DNA of 24,595 bases from CAVPEW01 sp050247895 (lineage in GTDB: Bacteria > Actinomycetota > Acidimicrobiia > Acidimicrobiales > VFJN01), in the NCBI GenBank assembly GCA_050247895.1, contig JBFWTJ010000011.1:1-24595 (forward strand), read 5' to 3'. Position numbers and translations under genes: made by a program. The notes beneath the pieces are model-generated. The model had not been told where the DNA came from, made no database searches, and worked only from the letters and a program-made list of their open reading frames with translations. Below, piece after piece: positions 1 to 7,252 of the stretch. Position 1 is the stretch's first letter. Each line of letters opens with the position of its first letter.

Positions 1-1090
1 GACGGTGAGCTTCACCGTCGAGCTGCCCGAGCCGACCACCACCTCGTCGTCGACCAGCAGCTCGACGTCGAGCACGTCCACCTCGTCGAGCACGACGTCG
101 TCGACGACCAGCTCGACCACCTCGTCGACCACCAGCACGACGAGCACCACGAGCACGACGCTGCCCGCCGGGACCACGCCGAGCGGGACCGGTACGGCCA
201 CCGGGCCGACCGGCCAGACCCTGACCGTCACCCCCGTCCAGGACCTCGACCCGGCCGGCCAGACCGTCACCGTCAGCGGTGAGGGCTTCGACCCCGCCGT
301 CGGCATCTACGTCGCCCTGTGCGTGGACCTCGGGGCGACCCAGGCCCCGTCGCCCTGCGTCGGCGGCGCCGACCAGTCGGGCACCTCGGGCAGCTCCCGG
401 TGGATCACCAACGACCCGCCGGCACCCGGGATCAGCACGCCCTTCGGCACCGACGGCTCCTTCGAGGTGACCCTGGACCTGGTGGCCGACGACGGGACCG
501 TCGACTGCTTCGACGCCGCCACCAGCTGCAAGGTGGTGACCCGGGCCGACCACACCGACGCCTCGAACCGGTCCGCCGACGTGAAGGTGCCGGTGTACTT
601 CGTGGGCCAGACGCCCCCGACCGACCCGGATCCCGACCCCGAGCCCACCCCGGTGACGCTGAGCGCCATCAGCGTGCGGGCCGGCGGCCAGATCACCGTG
701 TCGGGCAGCGGCTTCATCCCCGGCGAGCAGGTCCAGGTGATCCTGCACTCCGATCCCATCGTGCTGGGCGTGGTCGTCGCCGACGACCAGGGCGCGGTGT
801 CGACCACCCAGCTCATCCCGTCGAACGCGCCGGTGGGCTCGCACCAGATCGAGCTGCGGGGCGTGACCTCGGGGGTCAGCGTGCTGTCGGCCGACTTCCA
901 GGTCACCGCGGCCGCGGCAGGCCCCTCCACCCGCACGTCGGCGACGGGCACCACCGCATCCGGGGCGCTGCCCCGCACCGGCAGCTCGACGGGCGCCCAG
1001 GTCGCCCTGGGCCTGGCCCTGCTCGGCGGTGGCTTCGTCCTGGTGACGACCTCCGAGCGCACCCGCCGCACCGCCGCCGACCGGGCCTAG
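1..1090 (+). CDS. LPXTG-anchored Ser/Thr-rich surface protein, 3' part (5' end outside window)
   Basis: This is the C-terminal part of an exported cell-wall protein. The frame is open to the window edge and the first visible codons read like the end of another extracellular domain, so the GTG at 5 is probably internal. Counting from that GTG, residues ~11-52 are an almost pure Ser/Thr linker, probably a wall-spanning and possibly glycosylated stalk. Two beta-sandwich, Ig/neocarzinostatin-like modules follow, each with a VSGxGFxP strand motif (about residues 75-200 and 215-300). The first carries Cys residues that could form disulfides. The end is a sorting signal: LPRTG at residues 322-326, a hydrophobic segment, then an Arg-rich tail (SERTRR). 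Sortase would cleave between T and G and link the protein to peptidoglycan. It has no operator of the type seen downstream and probably does not belong to the catabolic cluster. Confidence 0.8.
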   Translation, partial: TVSFTVELPEPTTTSSSTSSSTSSTSTSSSTTSSTTSSTTSSTTSTTSTTSTTLPAGTTPSGTGTATGPTGQTLTVTPVQDLDPAGQTVTVSGEGFDPAVGIYVALCVDLGATQAPSPCVGGADQSGTSGSSRWITNDPPAPGISTPFGTDGSFEVTLDLVADDGTVDCFDAATSCKVVTRADHTDASNRSADVKVPVYFVGQTPPTDPDPDPEPTPVTLSAISVRAGGQITVSGSGFIPGEQVQVILHSDPIVLGVVVADDQGAVSTTQLIPSNAPVGSHQIELRGVTSGVSVLSADFQVTAAAAGPSTRTSATGTTASGALPRTGSSTGAQVALGLALLGGGFVLVTTSERTRRTAADRA

Positions 1091-1107
1091 CCGATCGATC
1101 GACCGAC

Positions 1108-1150
1108 CGTCGGGGCCGCCTCGCCGCATGCCGGTGGGGTGGCCCCGACG
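1108..1150. terminator. Candidate hairpin terminator after the surface protein
   Basis: A perfect 10-bp inverted repeat, CGTCGGGGCC (1108-1117) and GGCCCCGACG (1141-1150), flanks a 23-nt loop. It lies 18 bases after the stop codon of the surface protein. There is no clear T-tract, as is common for high-GC actinobacterial terminators, so the terminator role is inferred from position and stem strength only. Confidence 0.4.
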
Positions 1151-1190
1151 CGTCGCGCCTCACCGCCCCGCTTGGAGGCCCGTCGCCTCC

Positions 1191-1202
1191 ATTGCATACA
1201 AT
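1191..1202 (+). promoter_or_regulatory. Operator site 1 with embedded -10 box (TauE-type gene)
   Basis: ATTGCATACAAT is a near-perfect palindrome (one central mismatch pair) and matches the other sites in this window. Its right half, TACAAT (1197-1202), fits the actinobacterial -10 consensus TANNNT. It lies exactly 6 nt before the ATG at 1209, so transcription probably begins at the start codon (leaderless mRNA). A weak -35-like TTGGAG lies at 1172-1177. A bound GntR-type dimer would cover the -10 box. Confidence 0.7.
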
Positions 1203-1208
1203 CGAGCG

Positions 1209-1967
1209 ATGCTGGGTGTGACCGGTGTGTCCGTCGCCGAGGGTTCGCTGGTCGCGGTGGCCACCGGCGCGGCCGGCTTCGTGAACGCCGTGGCCGGGGG
1301 CGGGTCGCTGGTCTCGTACCCGGCGCTGCTGGCCACCGGGCTCTCGCCGCTGTCGGCCAACGTCACCAACACCCTGGCCATCTGGCCCGGCTACCTCGGC
1401 GGCGCCGGTGCCCTGGCCGCCGACCTGGACCGGGAGGACCGCCGCCTGCCCCGCCTGGCCATCGCCGCCGCTCTCGGCGCGGTCGGGGGCAGCGCGCTCC
1501 TGCTCGGCACCGACCCCGACGTGTTCGAGGTCGTGGTCCCCTACCTCGTCCTGCTCAGCGCCGTCCTGCTGGCGCTGCCCTCCCCGTGGATGGCCCGGCT
1601 GCGGCGTCGGGCCGAGCGCCCGGCGATGTCGGTGGTGACCGTGGCCCTGGCCGGCGCCTACGGCGCCTACTTCGGCGGGGGCCTGGGCGTGATCCTGCTC
1701 GCCGTGCTCAGCCTGTTCGTGGGCGGCGACCTGCGAGGCGTCAACCCGGTCAAGGCCGCCCTGGCCCTGCTGGTCAACACCATCGCCCTGGTCAGCTTCG
1801 TGGGCTTCGCCCCGGTCTCGTGGGGCGTCGCCGCCGTGGGCGCGCCGGCCGCGCTGCTGGGCGGGGTCGCCGGCGGGCGCTGCTCGGCCCGCATCGACGG
1901 CCGCCTGCTCCGCCGGCTGGTGGTCGCCTTCTCGGTCGCGGTCGGCGTCGCCCTCCTCGTGCGCTGA
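1209..1967 (+). CDS. TauE/SafE (TSUP) family membrane transporter
   Basis: This 252-aa integral membrane protein has about eight hydrophobic segments. It carries the family's N-terminal signature AGFVNAVAGGGS, followed by SPLSANVTNT, and a second, similar half later in the chain (GGGLGVILLAVLSLF, then NPVKAALALLVNT). TSUP proteins are thought to export or import small anions such as sulfite, sulfoacetate or other organic acids. The substrate here is unknown. I chose the ATG at 1209 because the palindromic operator with its -10 box ends 6 nt before it. An upstream in-frame ATG at 1128 would put the operator inside the gene and add a non-hydrophobic leader. The gene converges on the amidase gene 16 bp away. 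Its operator suggests co-regulation with the rest of the cluster. Confidence 0.88.
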   Translation: MLGVTGVSVAEGSLVAVATGAAGFVNAVAGGGSLVSYPALLATGLSPLSANVTNTLAIWPGYLGGAGALAADLDREDRRLPRLAIAAALGAVGGSALLLGTDPDVFEVVVPYLVLLSAVLLALPSPWMARLRRRAERPAMSVVTVALAGAYGAYFGGGLGVILLAVLSLFVGGDLRGVNPVKAALALLVNTIALVSFVGFAPVSWGVAAVGAPAALLGGVAGGRCSARIDGRLLRRLVVAFSVAVGVALLVR

Positions 1968-1983
1968 GCGCACCGGCGTGCGC

Positions 1984-3201
1984 CTACGCCGCGGGTTCGT
2001 CGCCCGGCACGACCTGGGCCGCGGCGGCGAGGAGGGCCTCGTCGGTCCCGGGCGCGCCGACCAGGACGAAGCCGACCGGCAGGCCGCCCTCGGGGCCGAC
2101 CCGGCCCGCGGGCAGGCACAGCGCGGGCAGGCCGGCCAGGCTGGCCGGTGCGGTCAACCCCAGCACGCGGGTCCGGTGGCGGGTGCTCGCCCCGGGGTCC
2201 AGCTCCAGGTCCGGCGCGGGACCGGGCGCGGCGGGCTGGACCAGCACGGCGCCACCGGCCAGCCAGCCCAGGAGCAGGTCGCACAGCGCCCGGCGCTCGG
2301 CGGCGGCGTCGGCCACCTCGGCCGCGGTCAGCGCCCGCGCCGCGGCGACCCGGGCCCGCACCCCCGGACCCAGCGGCGGGTCGGTCTCGAGCCACTCCCG
2401 GTGCGCGGCCCAGGCCTCGGCGCCCTGGACGACGCGGAACACCTCCGCGGCGCGGGCCAGCCGGCCGTCGCGGTCCGCGACGTCGACCACCTCGGCTCCC
2501 AGGGCGGTGGCGAGGTGGCCGGCCCGGGCCACGACCAGGTCGGCGACGCCGTCGTCGCACCCTTCGAGCAGGCTGGCGACAAGCAGGACGCGCCCGGGCG
2601 GCGTCGCCCGCCGGGGCCGGTCCCGCAGCACGTCGAACGCCGCCTCGGCCACGGCCGGCGAGCGGGCCAGGAACCCGACCGTGTCCAGCGAGGGGGCCAG
2701 CGGCACGACCCCGGTGGCGTCGATCCGGCCGTGGGTCGGTCGCAGGCCGACCAGCCCGCAGTAGGAGGCCGGCACCCGCACGGACCCGCCAGTGTCGGTG
2801 CCCAGGGCCAGCTCGACCAGCCCGGCGGCCACCGCGGCGGCGCTCCCGCTCGACGAGCCTCCCGGGATCCGGCCGGGCGCGGCAGGGTTGCGGGGCGTGC
2901 CGAGGTGGGCGTTGGTGCCCGACAGGCTCCAGGCCAGCTCGTCGGTGTGGGTGCGCCCGACCAGGTCGGCCCCCGCGGCGAGCAGGGCGGCCACCGCGGC
3001 GGCGTGGGCGGGGGCCGGCCGGTGGGCCAGCGGGTGGGCCGGGTTGCCCACGCCGGTGGGCCGGCCGGCCACGGCGAAGAGGTCCTTGGCCGCGAAGCGC
3101 AGGCCGGACAGCGGCCCGCCGGGCGCACCCTCGGCGAGGGGTGCAGGACCTTCCACGAAGGCGCCGACCGGGTCGGCCGCTGACGTCGGGGTCCACCTCA
3201 T
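1984..3201 (-). CDS. Amidase-signature family hydrolase
   Basis: This 405-aa cytoplasmic amidase hydrolyses a C-N amide bond and releases ammonia or an amine. The Ser-cisSer-Lys triad is visible: Lys39 in AAKD, the Ser-rich loop GGSSSGSA (cis-Ser at about 116), and nucleophile Ser140 in TDTGGSVRVPAS. The length is short for allophanate hydrolase or GatA, and no second domain is present, so a stand-alone amidase of the AtzE or aryl/alkyl-amidase kind is more likely. The ATG at 3201 lies 9 nt after an embedded -10 box (TACAAT on this strand, 3216-3211), so the mRNA is probably leaderless or nearly so. A longer frame to 3243 runs through the operator and is unlikely. The gene shares its single operator with the divergent LLM gene. 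Family is certain, substrate unknown. Confidence 0.9.
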   Translation of the reverse strand: MRWTPTSAADPVGAFVEGPAPLAEGAPGGPLSGLRFAAKDLFAVAGRPTGVGNPAHPLAHRPAPAHAAAVAALLAAGADLVGRTHTDELAWSLSGTNAHLGTPRNPAAPGRIPGGSSSGSAAAVAAGLVELALGTDTGGSVRVPASYCGLVGLRPTHGRIDATGVVPLAPSLDTVGFLARSPAVAEAAFDVLRDRPRRATPPGRVLLVASLLEGCDDGVADLVVARAGHLATALGAEVVDVADRDGRLARAAEVFRVVQGAEAWAAHREWLETDPPLGPGVRARVAAARALTAAEVADAAAERRALCDLLLGWLAGGAVLVQPAAPGPAPDLELDPGASTRHRTRVLGLTAPASLAGLPALCLPAGRVGPEGGLPVGFVLVGAPGTDEALLAAAAQVVPGDEPAA

Positions 3202-3210
3202 GAGGGAGCT

Positions 3211-3222
3211 ATTGTATGCAAT
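3211..3222. promoter_or_regulatory. Operator site 2 between amidase and LLM genes
   Basis: ATTGTATGCAAT is a near-perfect palindrome, identical to the site at 17026. On the minus strand it includes TACAAT, a good -10 box 9 nt before the amidase ATG. It is the only such site in the divergent region, so one bound dimer could control both directions. Confidence 0.7.
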
Positions 3223-3266
3223 CGGTGGTCGGCACTCGACCATCGACGAGCCCCGAGGAGCCCCCC

Positions 3267-4277
3267 TTGGACGTCGGCCTCAGCATCCCCAACCGTGCGC
3301 TGCTCTACGGCGGAACCCACGTCGAGGAGGTCTACCAGCTGGCCGAGACGGCCGATCGGGACGGCTGGCACTCGGTCTGGGTCGGCGACGGGCTCGTGGC
3401 CAAGCCCCGCGTCGAAGCCCTCGTCGTGCTCGCCGCGCTGGCCGCCCGCACCCGCCGGGCCCGGCTCGGCGTCTGCTGCCTGGCCACCTTCCCCCTCCGC
3501 CACCCGGTGCTCTTCGCGGCCCAGTGGGCCAGCCTCGACGTGATGAGCGCCGGGCGGACCGAGCTGGCCGTGTGCCTGGGCATCCCAACCGGACGGGGCG
3601 GCAGCAACTTCCGGGCCGAGCTCGACGCCATGGGCGTGGCCCCCCGGGACCGCGTGCCCCGCCTGGAGGAGGGCATCGAGGTCGTGCGCAAGCTGTGGTC
3701 ATCGACCGCAGGGGCACCCGCCACCCACGCCGGGATCACCACAACCTTCGCCGACCTGGTCCTCGAACCCCGCCCGGTCCAGCAGCCCTGCCCGGTGTGG
3801 ATCGCGTCCAACCCCGACCCGGCCAAGCTCGACGCGGCGCGCTTCGCCACCGCCGTCGACCGGGTGGCCCGCCTGGCCGACGGCTGGCAGACGACGGTGA
3901 TCCACCCGGCCGAGTTCGGCGACCGGTGGGCCCTGATCAGGGACCGGGCCGTGGCCCACGGCCGCGCCGCCCAGGACCTGCGCTCGTCGCTGCACCTCAT
4001 GGTCCACCTCGCCGACGACGTGGCCTCGGCCCGCGCCGGGGGCAAGGCCTTCCTGGACCGCTACTACGGCATGGACACGCCCGACGAGGTCCTCGACCGC
4101 TGGGGCGCCTACGGCCCGCCCGAGCTCGTGGCCGAGCGGATCGCGGCCTACGTCGAGCGGGGCCTCGACCTGCCCATCCTGCGCTTCGCCGCCGCCGACC
4201 AGACGGGCCAGTACGAGCGGGCCATGGCCGACCTGCTCCCCCTGCTCGGCGCACCGGCCGCCGCCATCCCCTCGTGA
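3267..4277 (+). CDS. LLM-class flavin/F420-dependent oxidoreductase
   Basis: This 336-aa TIM-barrel enzyme belongs to the luciferase-like monooxygenase superfamily, which uses reduced FMN or F420. Family features are the N-terminal beta strand DVGLSIPN, HSVWVGDGL, strand GVCCLATFPLRHPVLFAAQWASLD with DVMSAGR, and a C-terminal ADQTGQY segment. In actinobacteria many relatives are F420-dependent reductases or dehydrogenases. RutA- or SsuD-like oxygenase activity cannot be excluded. The TTG at 3267 is preceded by GAGGAG at 3255-3260 (6-nt spacing) and gives a normal family N-terminus. The in-frame ATG at 3216 lies within the operator and would add a low-complexity leader. The stop overlaps the next gene by GTGA (4274-4277), so the two form an operon. 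An oxidative or reductive first step on the imported substrate is a reasonable but unproven role. Confidence 0.88.
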   Translation: MDVGLSIPNRALLYGGTHVEEVYQLAETADRDGWHSVWVGDGLVAKPRVEALVVLAALAARTRRARLGVCCLATFPLRHPVLFAAQWASLDVMSAGRTELAVCLGIPTGRGGSNFRAELDAMGVAPRDRVPRLEEGIEVVRKLWSSTAGAPATHAGITTTFADLVLEPRPVQQPCPVWIASNPDPAKLDAARFATAVDRVARLADGWQTTVIHPAEFGDRWALIRDRAVAHGRAAQDLRSSLHLMVHLADDVASARAGGKAFLDRYYGMDTPDEVLDRWGAYGPPELVAERIAAYVERGLDLPILRFAAADQTGQYERAMADLLPLLGAPAAAIPS

Positions 4278-5470
4278 CCGACCCCGGCCTCCCCGAGGCG
4301 CCCGGCGACCTCGCCGCACTGGCCGAGCTGGTCGCCGAGGTCGTCGGCGTGCGGGCCGGCGTGCCCGACGGCGCCCGCGTCGCCGACCGGGCCGAGGTCC
4401 GCGCCGCGGTCCACGACGGGCTCCTCCCCCACCTCCTGGCCCTGGGCCCGAGCGAGGTCCGGGCCCACGACGACGGCGACGTCGCCGTCCGCTTCGGGCC
4501 CGACACCCCCGACGGCCTCCTGCTCGTCGGCTACGTCGTGGCCCAGCACGGCGACCCCTCGGTCATCGGCGTCGACGTCGAGGCCACCCCCGACGGGCCC
4601 CGCGTCGCCGGCCGGGGCGCGGCCCAGGCCCGCGGCGCCCTGGCTGCCGGGCTGGCCGCGGTGGCCGAGGTGGCCCGCGCCGGCAGCCCCTGGGCCCGGC
4701 CGGTCTGGTTCGGGTTGAACACCGAGGACCGGTCGAGCCACGGCGGTTCGACCCGCCTCCTCGACCAGCTCGGCGTGCGGGCCCGGCGCGGCGTCGTGCT
4801 GACCGGCACCGACCTGCGCGTGTCGCGGGCCAACCGTGGCCGGGTCGACCTCGTCGTCACCGTGACCGGTCGGGCCGGCCACTCCAGCCGGCCCGACCTG
4901 GCCGACAACCCGTTGCGGCGGCTGCCCGCGGTGCTCGACGCCCTGCGCAGCGCCCCCCTGCCGCCGGCCCACCCGGTGCTGGGCGCCGCCGCGCTCGAGC
5001 CCTTCGACGTGCACGGCGAGCCGGTGGCACCCCACACGATCCCCGAGCGGGCCGTGCTGACCGTCGACCGCCGCCTGCTCCCCGGCGAGACCCCCGAAGA
5101 GGCCACCGCGGCACTGGCCGACCACCTCCGGACCACCCTGGGCGACGTCGCCCGGGTCGAGGCCGGCGCCTGGATGCTGCCCGCCGAGGTTCCCGCCGAC
5201 GACCCGTTCGTCACCGCCCTGGCCGACGCCGTGGCCCGCCGGGGCCACCCCGGCGAGGTGGTCACCAGCACCCACACCTTCGACGCCGGGCTGGCCTGCG
5301 CCCGGGGCGTCCCCACCGTCATGTTCGGACCGGGCCGGCGCGAGTTCGGCGCCGCGCTCACCGCGCCCGAGTCCGTCCTGGTCCGGGACTGCGCGGTGGC
5401 CGCCGGCGCCCTGGCCGAGGTGGCCGGGCGCTGGTGCCGGGGTCAGGACTGGACGCGGTCGGGCGCGTAG
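4274..5470 (+). CDS. M20-fold peptidase/deacylase homologue with degenerate metal site
   Basis: This 398-aa protein follows the overall plan of M20 zinc hydrolases (carboxypeptidase G2, ArgE, DapE). It has a catalytic domain split by a dimerisation domain, with recognisable GRGAAQARG, TGRAGHSS (His203), HTIPERAVLTVDRRLLPGE and GVPTVMFGPG. The residues that should bind zinc look replaced. The HxD motif is Tyr87-x-Val89 (GYVVA), the bridging Asp is Gln118, the Glu-Glu pair is Glu151-Asp152-Arg153, and the final His region reads FGAALTAPESV. The frame is intact with normal codon use, so this is not simple decay. It may be a non-catalytic partner of the LLM enzyme or an enzyme with changed chemistry. 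The GTG at 4274 overlaps the LLM stop. The 3' end overlaps the convergent permease gene by 28 bp. Confidence 0.82.
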   Translation: MTDPGLPEAPGDLAALAELVAEVVGVRAGVPDGARVADRAEVRAAVHDGLLPHLLALGPSEVRAHDDGDVAVRFGPDTPDGLLLVGYVVAQHGDPSVIGVDVEATPDGPRVAGRGAAQARGALAAGLAAVAEVARAGSPWARPVWFGLNTEDRSSHGGSTRLLDQLGVRARRGVVLTGTDLRVSRANRGRVDLVVTVTGRAGHSSRPDLADNPLRRLPAVLDALRSAPLPPAHPVLGAAALEPFDVHGEPVAPHTIPERAVLTVDRRLLPGETPEEATAALADHLRTTLGDVARVEAGAWMLPAEVPADDPFVTALADAVARRGHPGEVVTSTHTFDAGLACARGVPTVMFGPGRREFGAALTAPESVLVRDCAVAAGALAEVAGRWCRGQDWTRSGA

Positions 5471-6255
5471 CGCCGCAGGACCCGACGCTCCACCGCCACC
5501 GTGAAGGCGAAGATGGCCACCGCGGCCCCCGTCGACACGACGACGCCGGCCCACAGCAGGCCGAGCTGGCGTCGGCTGGCTGCCCGCTGGAGCAGGTAGC
5601 CCAGCCCCTGGCTGCCGGTCAGCCACTCGGCCGTCATGGCGCCCAGCACGCCGACCGACACCGCGACCCGGATGCCGGTGAGCATGTAGGGGGTGGCGAT
5701 GGGCAGGCGGGCCTGGCGCAGGAGCTGCCAGCGCGACGCGGCGTTGACCCGGAAGAGCTCGCGCATCTCGGGCTTGACCGACCGCAGGCCCTGGGCCGCG
5801 TTGACGAGCATGGGGAAGAAGGTCACGACCGAGACGCAGAACAGGCTGGTCCGCCAACCCCGGCCGGCCACGATGGTCAGCAGCGGGGCCATGGCCACGA
5901 TGGGCAGCGAGCGCACGAACAGCGCGATGGGCAGCAGGGCCCGCTCGGTGGTGGGCGAGGCGACGAACACCGAGGCCAGGGCGAAGGCCACCACCGCGCT
6001 GACGGCCAGGCCGGCGGCGGTGGAAGCGAAGGTCGTGACCAGGCTCTCGAACAGGAAGCCGCGCTGGTCGACCAGCGCCTCGAAGGTCACCCGGGGCGGC
6101 GGCACGTGGTACGGCTCGACGTGGAAGACCGACAGCACGAGCTGCCACGTCCCCACCAGCGCCGCCACCACGACCAGCGCCCGAGCCAGACGCAGCGCCA
6201 GGGACAACGGCCAGGGACGGTCCGAGCCCTCGACGGGCAGGGCCGCCGCGGTCAC
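5443..6255 (-). CDS. ABC transporter permease, SsuC/TauC type (second permease)
   Basis: This 270-aa inner-membrane permease has about six transmembrane segments and the BPD_transp_1 fold. The cytoplasmic coupling loop lies around ELFRVNAASRWQLLRQARLPIATPYMLTGIR, where the EAA motif sits (A..WQ......LP...P....G). It is closest to the NitT/TauT/SsuC branch. It is the last gene of the seven-gene operon and pairs with the other permease and the ATPase to move the ligand delivered by the lipoprotein at 8060-9151. The GTG at 6255 follows a G-rich stretch (AGGGGGGA) at suitable spacing. Unlike its operon neighbours, which overlap or nearly touch, it is separated from the preceding permease by 157 bp holding two copies of a 59-bp repeat. 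The substrate is not identifiable. Confidence 0.9.
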   Translation of the reverse strand: MTAAALPVEGSDRPWPLSLALRLARALVVVAALVGTWQLVLSVFHVEPYHVPPPRVTFEALVDQRGFLFESLVTTFASTAAGLAVSAVVAFALASVFVASPTTERALLPIALFVRSLPIVAMAPLLTIVAGRGWRTSLFCVSVVTFFPMLVNAAQGLRSVKPEMRELFRVNAASRWQLLRQARLPIATPYMLTGIRVAVSVGVLGAMTAEWLTGSQGLGYLLQRAASRRQLGLLWAGVVVSTGAAVAIFAFTVAVERRVLRRYAPDRVQS

Positions 6256-6266
6256 CGGTCCCCCCT

Positions 6267-6325
6267 GCCGGGCGGGCTGGCGCCCGCGCCGCCGGCGCTG
6301 CTCGGCCGCTGCGCTCGCCTCACAG
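6267..6325. repeat. 59-bp direct repeat, copy 1
   Basis: By eye this is an exact copy of 6360-6418 (spacing 93 bp). It contains the inverted repeat GCGGGC-TGGC-GCCCGC (6272-6287), which can form a stem-loop in the operon mRNA. It lies in the leader of the second permease gene. It looks like a REP-like intergenic element and carries no coding sequence of its own. Confidence 0.85.
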
Positions 6326-6332
6326 ATCCCCC

Positions 6333-6349
6333 CTGGGGCTGCGCCCCAG
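6333..6349. other. Hairpin between the two repeat copies
   Basis: A 7-bp perfect stem, CTGGGGC (6333-6339) and GCCCCAG (6343-6349), closes a TGC loop. It lies in the spacer between the two 59-bp repeats and may act as an mRNA stability or attenuation element between the permease genes. No T-tract follows on either strand. Confidence 0.5.
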
Positions 6350-6359
6350 ACCCGTCCCC

Positions 6360-6418
6360 GCCGGGCGGGCTGGCGCCCGCGCCGCCGGCGCTGCTCGGCC
6401 GCTGCGCTCGCCTCACAG
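6360..6418. repeat. 59-bp direct repeat, copy 2 (covers permease stop codon)
   Basis: This is an identical copy of 6267-6325. Its last bases (6411-6418) contain the TGA stop codon (6413-6415, minus strand) of the first permease gene, so the duplication includes the gene's very end. It has the same internal stem-loop as copy 1. Confidence 0.85.
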
Positions 6419-7252
6419 CCCGGCCGCCACGGCGTCGCGGTCGACCTGCCAGCGCACGACCAGCCGTTCGACGAGGGCCACCGCGAAGTAGAGGCCGATC
6501 GAGATCGACGAGGCGGTGAGCAGGGAGAGCCAGACCATGGGCGGGTCGAAGGCGAACATGGCCAGGGTCATGAGCACGCCCAGGCCCCGCTCGGCACCGG
6601 TCCACTCGGCGATGATCGTGCCGACCACCGCGGCGGCGGCCGAGATCTTCATGCCGGCGAAGACGTAGGGCAGCGCGCCGGGCAGCACCAGCCGGCGGAA
6701 GCGGGCCGACCGCCGGGCGGCGAGGAGCCGGAACAGCTCGTCGGCACCGGCGTCGACGGCCCGGAAGCCGGCGGTGCAGCCGACCATGATCGGGAAGAAC
6801 CCGGCGATGGCCGCGATCGTGATCCGCACCCGGTCGCCGGTGCCCAACCACACCACCAGCACCGGGGCCAGGGCCAGCAGGGGCAGCGAGTAGGTGACCA
6901 CCGCGACGCGCAGGAGCGGCTCGGTCAGGACCGGCAGCGCCGCGGTCAGCCCGGCCAGGGCGAAGGCCACCAGCATCGACACCAGGTAGCCCTTGAGGGT
7001 CACCGACAGCGTCTGGCTCGTGTGGCCCCACAGGGCGGAGTGCTCGGCCCGCAGCTCGGCGAAGATCGCGCTGGGCGACGAGGCCGACATGGGCAGCCAG
7101 CCCCAGTGGGCGAAGAGCTGCCAGGACGTGAGCATGAGGCCGAGGCCCACGCAGGGGGCCAGCAGCCGCCCGGCCCGGCGGGCCACCTCGGCGGCCCGCC
7201 GCTCGGCGACCCGGCCGGCCGGGCCGACCGCGACCGAGGTCGCCGCGGTCAC
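6413..7252 (-). CDS. ABC transporter permease, SsuC/TauC type (first permease)
   Basis: This 279-aa membrane protein has about six transmembrane helices. Its coupling loop is ADELFRLLAARRSARFRRLVLPGALPYVFAGMKIS, with the typical LP...P....G spacing, and it ends in the family-like region SISIGLYFAVALVERLVVRW. The GTG start (7252) overlaps the ATPase stop by GTGA (7249-7252), showing tight coupling. It is clearly different in sequence from the second permease downstream, so the channel is probably a heterodimer. A usual TauC/SsuC importer has two identical subunits. The C-terminal codons run into the 59-bp repeat. Confidence 0.9.
   Translation of the reverse strand: MTAATSVAVGPAGRVAERRAAEVARRAGRLLAPCVGLGLMLTSWQLFAHWGWLPMSASSPSAIFAELRAEHSALWGHTSQTLSVTLKGYLVSMLVAFALAGLTAALPVLTEPLLRVAVVTYSLPLLALAPVLVVWLGTGDRVRITIAAIAGFFPIMVGCTAGFRAVDAGADELFRLLAARRSARFRRLVLPGALPYVFAGMKISAAAAVVGTIIAEWTGAERGLGVLMTLAMFAFDPPMVWLSLLTASSISIGLYFAVALVERLVVRWQVDRDAVAAGL

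Noticed and set aside
3216..3266. ATG at 3216 as start of the LLM gene, and likewise ATG at 21344 for the MFS gene
   Set aside because: Both ATGs are created by the ATGCAAT half of the palindromic operator. Better starts exist downstream, for example TTG at 3267 with a ribosome site.
6252..6415. A protein-coding extension of the first permease through the repeat region
   Set aside because: The permease has a clear TGA at 6413-6415, and the repeat region gives only Ala/Gly/Arg/Pro-rich low-complexity translations in all frames.
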